Assembly (NCBI GenBank): GCA_027604685.1
Contig: JADHYX010000375.1
Location: forward strand, 1 to 21,572
Source of the DNA: Lobulomyces angularis
Lineage: Eukaryota > Chytridiomycota > Chytridiomycetes > Lobulomycetales > Lobulomycetaceae
Reading direction: 5' to 3'
DNA length: 21,572 bases
Positions 1 through 9,066 of this stretch are shown piece after piece. The translations under genes and the position numbers were made by a program. How positions within the stretch are numbered: position 1 is the first letter of the stretch; each line of letters begins with the position of its first letter. The notes beneath the pieces were generated by a model. That model saw only the letters and a list, made by a program, of their open reading frames with translations, searched no databases and was not told the DNA's origin.

Positions 1-323
1 TAGCATTAACATCTTAAAAACTTTTTATTTTTTTTTAATAGTTTTTTAATGAGTTTTCTAAATAAAGAAAGGTTCCTATATTTTCTGTAGAATCTTTTTT
101 TAAGCCAATCAAAGGTTTATAAATAACGTCTCAATTTGTACGAAACGGTTTAAAGTAGGGTTGTTCATAACAATGATAAAATATGTAACTGTAGTTTGAA
201 CTACAGTTAAATCCCATTTTGGCCCAAAACAAAATCTACAAAATAGAAAAAAAATGAAACTTCTGTGAAATATTTTATATCTAAAAAAAGAGTACTCCTT
301 TATCAACAATTCAGATCCTTTTC

Positions 324-360
324 ATTCATTGTTTATATATATAAAATATAAACAATGAAT
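324..360. repeat. 15-bp perfect inverted repeat
   Basis: The arms at 324-338 and 346-360 are exact reverse complements, starting ATTCATTGTTTATAT, with a 7-nt loop. All pairs are A-T except three. No gene lies next to it, so a terminator role is not supported. It may be a chance structure in AT-rich DNA or part of an old element. Confidence 0.5.
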
Positions 361-896
361 TCGAAATAAATTATTTTTTTTATAAAATATCATTTTTTCA
401 TTCTGTTGTCTCTCAATATTCACTATGGTGTAATAATAGTAGAGTATACTTACAAAATAACAATGAATAACAGAAAGGTTTAATGTACCAAAACTTGGAA
501 TAGTATCGAGATAATAATTATATAATAATACTTTCAATCATTTAGAATGTTATTGTTTAGTTATTTATAACAAGTTATTTTTTTGAAATTTGAAGATAAA
601 ATTTTGCTGAAAAGAACAATGAAAAAATCAGGAAGAAAATATCAAAAATTTTTGGAATTTTCTTTAGTAATTAATTGGAGTGTAATTATCATTTTTTTAT
701 GGCAAAAAAACCATTATGAATTAAAAATTTAAATGAGGTAATATTATACTTTCAATTTCGTTAATAATTTCAAATACGTTATTCATTAGTTCACTTTTTT
801 AGTTCACTAACTGAGTATTTCTTAGTAAAAAAAATTGCTTAAATAAATCAGAATTGATCTTGAAAGTTTAACGTAGAAAATATATCATTTTTTCAA

Positions 897-1109
897 CTCT
901 AAAAATTAATTATATTTATTCAAAAATTTACATTTTATTTAAAAGATTCTAAGAAATATTTAAATCTAAAAAATAAGTTTTGAAAAATAAAAAAAAAAAA
1001 AATAAAACTGGAAAGCTTCTAGAAAAAAACAATTGAATTTTAAAACGAAATATTTTAAACTTTACACAATGAGAATTTGGAATTTACTCAAAATATATTA
1101 ATAAATTAA
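897..1109 (+). repeat. Upstream flank of LRR relic, left copy
   Basis: This flank aligns by eye with about 21198-21388. Shared landmarks in the same order are a TTTTATTTAAAAGATTCTAA block, then ATTTAAATCTA, a TACTTTAAACT-like block, then TTTGGAATTTACT just before the start codon. The right copy differs by small indels. Conservation of the flank together with the coding part means the copied unit included the promoter region and was not a processed mRNA. Confidence 0.6.
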
Positions 1110-1354
1110 ATGATGTTTAATTTAATTTGGAAAAGAGAAGTGGAAAAACAAAGTGACGAAAGTAACAATCTTACTGTTTTGAGATGCAATGGAAAGAACC
1201 TTGAACAGCTAGCGAAAATCAACTCACCACAATACCGCAGTTAAATGCCTTTGTCAAACTAACTAAACTTCATTGCTGGTAAAATCAGCTGAAAGAATTG
1301 CCACAATTAAGTGCATGTGTTAATTTAACTGAACTTGGCTGTAGTGAGAATTAA
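1110..1354 (+). pseudogene. Decayed leucine-rich-repeat protein gene, left copy
   Basis: From ATG 1110 an open frame of 44 codons (stop at 1242-1244) begins MMFNLIWKRE and contains NNLTVLRCNGKNLEQL. It then loses frame. The continuation in another frame from about 1213 reads NQLTTIPQLNA, then KLTKLHCW, a TAA stop, NQLKELPQLSA, then CVNLTELGCSEN and a final stop at 1352. These are leucine-rich repeats with a 22-residue period (pattern LPxLxAxxxLTxLxCxxNQL). Compared with the right-edge copy, about 40 nt are missing just after NLEQL, which explains the frameshift. The frameshift plus the internal stop make this a relic. LRR domains usually bind proteins, but no function can be assigned. The 22-residue periodicity makes the LRR assignment strong. 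Confidence 0.7.
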
Positions 1355-3358
1355 ATATATTATTCCTAATTTTTTTTTATTTTTTTATTTTCAATAGCAT
1401 TGAAAGGAAGTAATAACTAAACAACAAAAAAATCAAAATTTTTTTTATATTTTTCAGAACAGAATTTTTAGTATCTCCTATTTGCCAATATATTTTTCAT
1501 CTTAATTTTCTTACAAAAAACTGGCGATAAACGATAACTTCTTAGTTGTTTGATAGTATATCATCTATTTTTGTTAATTTTTCTTTTTTTTTTAAAAAGT
1601 TTACCAAAACCTTCTAAAATCATTAATTATTTTATTAACTTGTTGTGATTTTGTAGTTCACGAATATATGATGAATGTTATGAAGTACTGAGAATCAATG
1701 CTACTGAAAAGTCATTCTTTTCCTTTATTTTCATATTACAATCTTTTTTTTTTCTTCTAATTAAATCACTGGAAAGTAATTTGTTGTAATATTCTATTTT
1801 AATTAGTAACAAATTTTTAAAAAAAGAGTATGTATAGGACAATACTCAAAAAAAATAATAAGAAATAAAAATAGCAGATATTAATTTATTCTATTAAATA
1901 ATATTCAAAAAAATACCTAATAGTTTATTAACTATTTACTACGGTTTTTTACATAAATCTTCATGGAAAAATTATTTAAAATAATTGTGATGCTGTGTTT
2001 GGAAAAATAAATAAACAAAAAAAAGTGACCTGAAAACAAAAGAAAATTTATAAGCTAAATTTTGTTTAAATAATTCAAAAATTTTAATTCAAAAAAATTA
2101 AAATGAAAAATGGAAATAATAGAAATAAACCATCTTTGAAATACTTGAAAAAATATTGTCTTCCTTATGTATTTCCTATATTATAAAGATTAATGTAAAG
2201 TTATTGGTTGTATTTTCAAATTGAAGATAGCAATATGACAATTTATTTTTTTTGACATGAGAAAACAAAAAAAAAAATTATGTTGTTCTTCATTACAAAA
2301 TTGTGATTAAAAAAAACATTTCTTTACCAAAATTTTTTTTCCAAGGTACACAAAGGATAATTTGTGATCCATACTTCACTCTTCTCCGCTTTTCGAAAAT
2401 AAGGGAGGAAATGGTGGTGTATACGTTTTTGCCCCAAAAAAAATTCAAAGTAAAGAACCCATACTAAAGTCACTGAAATTGAAGGTTTGTTTTGATCAAA
2501 AATCAAATCAAAAATTTCAATTCAAAAAAATTTTCTTCCAATCAAATCACTTAAAAAATAAAAATAGAAATAAAAATAAAAGTTAATATAAAATCTGAAC
2601 AAAAAAAATATTTTATTAAATCAAAATGAACTTCACCTTTAATATAGATTCAAATAATTTGAGATTTAATGCTTTAACTGTCAAAATAAGAAGTAACATT
2701 ATAAAAGAAAAAAGACTGTATAAATAATTCTCAACTAAAAAGGCATTTGCATATCTTTTTTGTACGAAAGAGAACTTTCTTTTTGCATATACAAAAGTTC
2801 AACTTGAAAAAAAATAAAATTAAAAAAAAAAGTGGTTAAAAAAGATGTACTTACGATATCAGTACTCAACTGAATAATTTACACTCTCAACAATGTATTT
2901 TGTTTGAATTAACTTAAAAATTTTTCTTTTATTCTTTAAATCTCAAAAAATAATGAGATTGAGGAAAAAAAATTCATACTTTAAAAAAATTTATTTAAAC
3001 ATTCCTCGATTTGAATTCTATTAATCTAATCATCGTACTCCGAAAGGTTAATTTTTATTGTAAAACAATAAAATTTTGAATCAACTTCATTGTGTCTTTT
3101 TTGGGTTTCAAATTAGTGACGTTCAGTTTTGTATATAATACCTATCAAATAAAAAAAATAAAGAAAAAATCCCTCAATAATTTTTTTTAACTTATTTATC
3201 TTTTTTAAAACAAAATTATTACTTTCGTTGAAACTAGTAATTTATTGTTTCATTTTAAAAGGGAAAATGCCCGATTCTCTAGAATTCTTATTATTATTTT
3301 TATTTTCCAGGAATAGATGTACTGTAAAACCTTGGTGTAAAGTAAGTTCAAATTAAAA

Positions 3359-3620
3359 GTATAACAAAGTAAAATTACTAAAAGGAAAAAAAAGTTAATT
3401 TTAAAAAAAGAAAAGGAGAAGAGAATGATTTAAGTTACTTACAGTATGAAATAAAACCATTAAGGTAAAATAAATGTGGTTAAAAAAAAAATAAAACAAA
3501 GTAAAATTAATTAACAAAAAAAACCTTTTGTTTTGTTAATAAAAAAAAAAAAAAAGGAGAACGATTTAAAAATACTTACAGTATGAATTGAAACATATGA
3601 GGTAAAAAGAGTTCGTTAAA
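3359..3620. repeat. Imperfect direct repeat, period about 135 bp
   Basis: Two diverged copies share ACAAAGTAAAATTA (from 3364 and 3496), a GGAGAA...GATTTAA block, the exact 14-mer ACTTACAGTATGAA (3437-3450 and 3574-3587), and GAGGTAAAA-like and GTTAAAAAAAA tails. Read on the - strand, the 14-mer gives ACTGTAAGT, which resembles a 5' splice site, but no coding frame or acceptor supports an exon. Confidence 0.45.
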
Positions 3621-4247
3621 AAAAACGAAAAATATTAAATAAAAAAGCAACAAAGAAAAAAATAAACCAACATCCTTAATTTATTGTTTTTTTTTTGAAC
3701 TAAGCAGTATGGTGCTTGAAATTGATAGATGTTGAAGTAGTGATTTATAAGATGATTTAGGAAAAATTTATTCTCAAATAAAATAAAAACTGACTCTTGA
3801 GAAAATTTTTTCAAGGTAGATAGGGTTTTGTTGAATAAGTGTGAATAAAGAGAATGAATGTTCAAAGAAGTTTAGTAGCTTGTTAAACAAGGAAATTTAA
3901 AATGTTAAAGTGAAGTTTGTTTTTTTTGACAAAAAAATGGAAACATAAGAAATCGACAGAAAGAAGGACCGCGAGCATCGAAACCTTGCATACTAGGATG
4001 TTGAGGAAAATTCTACTAGTATTTGAGCAGAAAAACTGAACAAAAAGTGCAAACTTTTGTGAAATATATAAGAGAGGGAAAATATGAATAAATTGACACT
4101 GCAGAAATGGCTGCTAAATGACTTTAGTTAGAAACTTCCATCAAAGGTCCTTTTTGTGATGATGAACGTAGAACTTGTTCTCGTTCTAATTAAGAAATAA
4201 ATAAGATCAAGCAAGTATTCGTTGCGTTGCTGCTTTCATAAATTGCA

Positions 4248-4388
4248 ATGTGCGACACTGCTCGGCAATGTAGGACAACAGAGCACGTTGCAAATTTCGC
4301 ACCTGGAAAGAACCCTTCGAGGTGGTTTGCACTAGATTTGCTGCAACTTCTCAAGTTAATTTGCTGCAATTATCAAATAATCAAATAA
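4248..4388 (+). other. Short open frame in a less AT-rich island, possibly coding relic
   Basis: A 46-codon frame from ATG 4248 sits in an island (about 4180-4480) clearly richer in G+C than its surroundings. It contains GKNPSRW followed by LLQLLKLICCNYQI. The nucleotide string GGAAAGAACC inside it also occurs in both LRR relics (GKN), and the leucine spacing with C..N.Q faintly recalls their repeats. It might be a very old third LRR relic or another decayed element. The opposite strand is also open here, so the assignment is weak. Confidence 0.15.
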
Positions 4389-4482
4389 TCTAACTTCTAT
4401 TTCAAACTACTCTCGATCGCTGCATCCAAAGAATCGCTCAAAGATTTTCAATAATTCAATTATTTTTAAAATCCTTCATCGA

Positions 4483-4541
4483 AAAGTTTCGTCATGTGAT
4501 CTTTTCATGAAACGCGATCTCTTCATCGCGTTAAAAACTTT
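4483..4541. repeat. Nested hairpins
   Basis: AACGCGAT (4511-4518) and ATCGCGTT (4525-4532) form a perfect GC-containing stem with a 6-nt loop. They are enclosed by an outer pair, AAAGTTT (4483-4489) with AAACTTT (4535-4541). An alternative pairing uses GTTTC with GAAAC. The CG content is unusual here. It could be part of a structured RNA or an element end, and no gene is attached. Confidence 0.35.
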
Positions 4542-4644
4542 AATTTACTGACTTTAAATATTTTCTATTTAAACCGTACAAAATCTCAATTCAAAAATTC
4601 ATATTATTCAGTATTTAAACTATTATAAAAAAAAAAAAAATCAA

Positions 4645-4670
4645 TTCATCTATCATCTTCATCTATCATC
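4645..4670. repeat. 13-bp tandem duplication
   Basis: TTCATCTATCATC occurs twice in direct tandem without mismatch. It is probably a replication-slippage product. Confidence 0.6.
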
Positions 4671-5306
4671 TTGCATGGTATCCTTGAATATTCTAGTACA
4701 GGAGATTGCCGCTTAATTTTTCATCTTGAGTTCTGCAGCAAGAGTATCCTTTGACGAGCTGACAAAGTATTCTTTGGCATGCTAAACAACTCAATAGTGA
4801 AACTTTGCTTGCTTTGCATGTATGATATTTTACTGGTTAAGTTTTACCTTTTAAAACTTTTGTATTAATATTTTACATTTCAATATAGCTTCTACTTTAA
4901 GTATTTATGCGTTAAGGAGTTCTCTGTTTTTCACGATATAGTATGTTATTCCTTCAATATTGGAAAAGTCCACCATAGATACATTATGAAGTACATAACC
5001 ACCTTCCAAACGAAACATTTTGGTTTTGGTTGGTGACTGACTGTAGCTTGCGCATGATGTATATATGGTTCTGTAGGTTTTTTTTTTTGTTTTTGTTTAA
5101 ATCTTTTTCTTTTGAAAAATTAAGGGGCTTCCATTACATGAGAGGGTAAGAATATGTATATTAGTGAGGAATAGGGTGCTTTGGAATACTTTATTCACTT
5201 TACGTGGTTTAGAAAGAGGTTCGCGTTTCTTTGAAATTGCGTCTCTTCGCTCTGCATAATTAAAAGTTGGGAAACAAGATATTGTTTAAAAGACTTAATA
5301 TGTTAG

Positions 5307-5496
5307 AAATTCTACTCTAGTTGGAGATTGCAACTATGCATATTGTGTTGCTTAGCAATCCTTGACAGTCTAAATCATTGATTGTTGGGACTCTTGATTT
5401 GCTTTATCAATATGCATAATGTTGGGTAATTTTTTTCAATTATTTAAATTTTTAATGTTCCCTTTTTTGTTCAGAGCTTCTTCTAGAGTAGAATTT
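5307..5496. mobile_element. Possible MITE-like foldback element
   Basis: The ends AAATTCTACTCTAG (5307-5320) and CTAGAGTAGAATTT (5483-5496) are perfect 14-bp inverted repeats. Extending outward to TTA gives 17 of 18 matching, with TA on both sides as a possible target duplication. A second perfect inverted pair, ATGCATATTG (5336-5345) and CAATATGCAT (5408-5417), is nested inside, so the 190-bp unit can fold almost end to end. It has no coding capacity. Terminal inverted repeats, small size and flanking TA fit a Tc1/mariner-type MITE, but a single copy cannot prove mobility. Confidence 0.3.
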
Positions 5497-6320
5497 TTAA
5501 TTTTATGTAGAGCGATATTGGGGAGTCTCCAAAAATAAAAATAAGTGTAGGGTTTGGGGATGTAGTTGCTTGGTGGTGGGGCCAGTAACTAATACATTTC
5601 AAACTTTTTTCAAAAGGTACTTTATTTCATTTTTTTTTTTTTTTATTGACCTTTTTTTTTTTTTGTTTTTTATTTACGTTTTATTTGGAATTGATTATTA
5701 ATTTTTTAAAAAATTGACAAGAAGTATTTTATCTTTTTTTTTTTTTCTCAAAAATCGCTAAAACTGGATTTTTTGCTACTAAAAAGTAGTGACACTAGTT
5801 TGATGAATGAATGAAATATATATAACGTATTAAGTTTTTTTTGTAATTTATTAGGGAACTGTGATTTTTTTTTTTATGTTATACGGTAGTCAAAAAAATT
5901 GTTATTTTATTTTTAGAGTAATTGGTTTTTTAATAATTTTATTTATACTTTTAAACAGAAAAAATTTTTTTTTTTTTGACGGTTAATGTATTTTTCGTTA
6001 TATTGTAATATTTTTTTCAGAATATAACTTATCAAAAAAATCAAAATATTTGAGTTAAATGGTGGTCAATTTATAGTTTTTTGATGAGTCTTAAGACTCT
6101 ATGAGGTACTTGTTTTCTTGGTTTTCTTTTTGGAGATTAAACAAGATCCAAAATTAAAATATTTGGGCAATTTTGAGTTGTAAATAAAGATGAAATTTCG
6201 TTGCAGACTTTAAAGAAATGCTATGAAGGATGTGACATGGCTCACTTTTACAGCAATGTTCTGTTGTGATTGCAAACCCAATTTCTAAAAAAAACAAAGA
6301 AGGTGGTGATTGCTGCCATA

Positions 6321-6370
6321 TTAAGCAAACAGCAGCAAACAGCATCAAACAGCATCAAACAGCACCAAAC
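6321..6370. repeat. 10-bp minisatellite, five units
   Basis: Five consecutive 10-mers end in CAAAC, with a core of AGCATCAAAC and small variations. The array lies about 210 bp upstream of the MATE start codon, so it may sit in its promoter or 5' leader. No function is evident. Confidence 0.6.
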
Positions 6371-6582
6371 AATCCTCATACATCGCTGCCTACTATACTT
6401 ACTTACGTTGAGCTATTAACTTTTATCATTTTGACTTGAACCAGATAATTCCAAACCAAGCTCTTTCACATGTCTATTGTTTGTCTTCTGAAAAAAAAAA
6501 CCATCAAAAAATAAAAAAAATATTCCTTGCTTGCACATAAAAGGTAAGGGGATCGGCTCATTTTACCATATATTTTGTGAGA

Positions 6583-8781
6583 ATGACCACTTCAAATGTC
6601 AACTACATAACTATCCTTGCCAATGATGAGCTCCAGCCTTTGCTAAACACCTCTAACCTCGCTCCAAGTGTAAAGTCTAATTCTTCAACAATTGTCCATC
6701 AACCAGTAAACTTTTCTAAATTATCATTGTTAAATGAAGCTATACAAATTGGTATATATTTTAATTCTTTCATTCTAATAACATTTTTCGTTTTAATAGT
6801 CAAAATGGCTTGGCCTGTTAGTTTCGGATATTTCTTACAAAATTCGCTTCTCCTAGCTACTGTTTTTAGTATGGGACATGTTGGCACCAAAGAATTAGCT
6901 GCTTGCGCTTTAGGTAAATTTTATTTGCCATTTTTTCTAATTCAAATTTTATAGCCACTATGTGGGCAAACGTTTCTGGATTTTCACTAGGTATTGGAAT
7001 GGCTAGTAGTTTAGATACACTATGCTCTCATTCGCATACTGTAATTACAAAGGGATTAAAATATAAATAATTAATTTTTGCAATAGAGTTCGCTAGATAT
7101 TTATGCAAATGGTAAGCATCTGCAAAGAGCCTTAGTAGTTATGAGTGTTATTTCAGTAATGGTTTCTGCGTTGTGGTAACAAAAACAGTTTAAAAAATTT
7201 TTTATTTTATTATCAATTTTTTCGTTTAGGTGCTTTACGGAAGATCTATTACTACTTGCCGGGCAAGATGCGGAAGTAAGTCGTTTGGCCGGTATCTACA
7301 TATACTATCTGTAAGTCATTCAATTTTTTTTTCTCCTTTTTAAATATTTCCATTTAGAATACCCTCTGTATTTCCCTATTTTGCTTTTGAGTGTTTAAAA
7401 AGGTACTTACAATCTCAAGGTATTGTAATAAAATGGATTTTTTTATGCTTTTGTAAAATTGTACATTTAGGTATTATGTCTGGTGCCCTTTTTTGTATAT
7501 TTTTGGGTAGTCCTTTAAACGCTATTCTTCAATATCTATTAGTTTGGGGACCACTGAATTTAGGTAGATAAACTTTTTGTATAAACAATTTTAACTCTTA
7601 ATAACAAGGTTTTATTGGAGCCCCTTTGGGTCTATCAATTACTTATATTATTTTACCTTGCTTCATGGTAATCTATATACGTTATTTTACAAAAAATTCT
7701 GCATGGGGTGGTTGGGACTTTGCAGAAGCTTTTAATGTTTTTGAGATTATGGAACTCTTAAAGTTAGGCATTCCAGGAGTGTTTATGATTTGTACAGAGT
7801 GGTATTTTTTTTTTTCAATAACAACAATAAACAAAAAAAATAAAATTTTTTAATTTTATAACTTAAGGTGGGCTTTTGAAGTTATTGCATTAATCGCAGG
7901 TATTCTTTTTAAAAATAAAACTAATGTTTTTTAATTTTTTTTTATTAATTTCTTTTTTGTATTGATAGGATGGTTTGGTGAAAAAAGTTTAGCAGCACAA
8001 TCCATTGTTTTAACGACGACCAGTTTGGCATACATGATTCCTATGGGGATCAGTATTGCAGCATCCACCAGGATTGGAAATGCTTTAGGTGCACATTGTG
8101 CGGATATGGCAAAAATTAGCAGCTTCAGTAGCTTATTATTAGGTGGAGTTATAGGAACTTTAAGTTGCACCTTTTTTTTAGTAGTTAAAGATAGTTGGGG
8201 ATATTTGTGGACCAGGTAACCGATTTTTTATTTATAAAATTTTTTTTAATAAAAACAACTGTATATTTTAGTGATATTGAAGTTGTTACATTAGTTGCAC
8301 AAATTTTGCCTGTTGCTTCAGTATATCAACTTTCGGATAGTATTGCAGTTATTGGAGCTGGAGTATTAAGAGGTTGCGGGCATCAAAAAATTGGTGAAGA
8401 TTTTTTATCATATAAAAAAAATATATTTAAAAACTCCATATACATATTTTTTTTATTAAAATAGGTGCTATAATCAACTTGTGTGGTTATTATATCCTTG
8501 GCATTCCTGTTGGGTTACTTTTTGCTTTTACATTTGCTTGGAAAGTAACAGGTAATCTTTTTATTTTTTGAATCTTTTTTTATTTTTATTTTTTGTTAGG
8601 TTTATTCGTTGGAGTAGCAGTAGGTCTAATTGCAGTTTCAATTTTTTATGCATGTTGGGTCCTTAAATTAAACTTTGAACAGGAATGTGAAAATTTGCGT
8701 CTAAAACTAAAAAAAACCAACAACTATTTGGTTTTAGAAAATGATGAAGAATATTACAACGAATATCAAGCTTGTGAATAA
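6583..8781 (+). CDS. MATE family multidrug/metabolite exporter (12 exons)
   Basis: This is a membrane exporter of the MATE family, which uses cation gradients to expel organic cations, drugs or metabolites; the substrate is unknown. My splice gives exons 6583-6913, 6955-7040, 7087-7175, 7230-7310, 7358-7419, 7471-7563, 7609-7801, 7868-7899, 7969-8215, 8272-8393, 8465-8551 and 8600-8781. The total is 1605 nt, or 534 residues, typical for the family. All 11 introns (41-71 nt) are GT...AG. A polar leader of about 50 residues precedes the membrane core. Signatures include [14 protein letters not shown] (97-110), [20 protein letters not shown] just after it, [10 protein letters not shown], and [13 protein letters not shown] (352-364) in the second half. 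The C-terminal tail is acidic. I chose ATG 6583 as the first ATG of the frame. It points away from the LRR relic and converges on MscS-A. It appears intact. Confidence 0.92.
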
Positions 8782-9066
8782 TTCGAAATAGAACTAAAAA
8801 AAAAAATATAATAATAATAATTTTTTTTTTTTAATATAACATAATAGTTTAGATTTTCCTTTTTATTTTTTTTTTTAAAATTAATGTTTAATATTTTTTT
8901 TTGTTTTGGCAGATTTTGGTAAATTAGTTTAATCTTAAAAAAAAGTAAAATTTTTTATTTTTTTTTCATTTTAAATGAATAACCACTATACATTTTAAGA
9001 TTAAAAAAAAAAAAAAATTTTTTAAGGTTTATAAACCAATGTACACGTCATGAAAAATTTTATTTT
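8782..9066. other. Convergent intergenic region
   Basis: The 3' ends of MATE (+) and MscS-A (-) face each other across 285 bp. Only A/T runs are visible, with AATATA/AATAAT-type stretches that could serve polyadenylation for either gene. Confidence 0.5.

Larger units (their letters stand above)
1..1109. other. AT-rich intergenic stretch
   Basis: No convincing gene is seen. Open frames here are short, low-complexity and lack recognisable motifs. The stretch holds a perfect 15-bp hairpin (324-360). From about 897 onward it is the upstream flank of the LRR relic and is shared with the right edge of the window. Confidence 0.6.
1355..6582. other. Gene-poor AT-rich region
   Basis: More than 5 kb with no gene I can support. 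It holds long A/T homopolymers, an imperfect ~135-bp direct repeat (3359-3620), a less AT-rich island around 4180-4480 with a 46-codon frame, a compact hairpin cluster (4483-4541), a 13-bp tandem duplication (4645-4670), a foldback structure (5307-5496) and a 10-bp minisatellite (6321-6370). The last few hundred bases must include the MATE promoter. The 76-codon frame on the - strand at 3635-3865 is Phe/Leu/Asn/Lys-rich and has no family signature. Confidence 0.5.

Noticed and set aside
109..537. Two open frames of 66 and 71 codons on the - strand
   Set aside because: Low-complexity Phe/Tyr/Ile-rich translations with no domain. One overlaps the hairpin at 324-360.
3635..3865. 76-codon open frame on the - strand
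   Set aside because: Its composition is what AT-rich noncoding DNA yields (Phe, Leu, Asn, Lys). It has no motif and no extending exon with a matching splice phase.
6154..6348. 64-codon open frame on the - strand upstream of MATE
   Set aside because: It ends in the minisatellite region and has no family features. Promoter or leader of MATE is more likely.
8195..8464. Separate small + strand gene
   Set aside because: This is MATE exon 10 read into its flanking introns; the conserved part is only 8272-8393.
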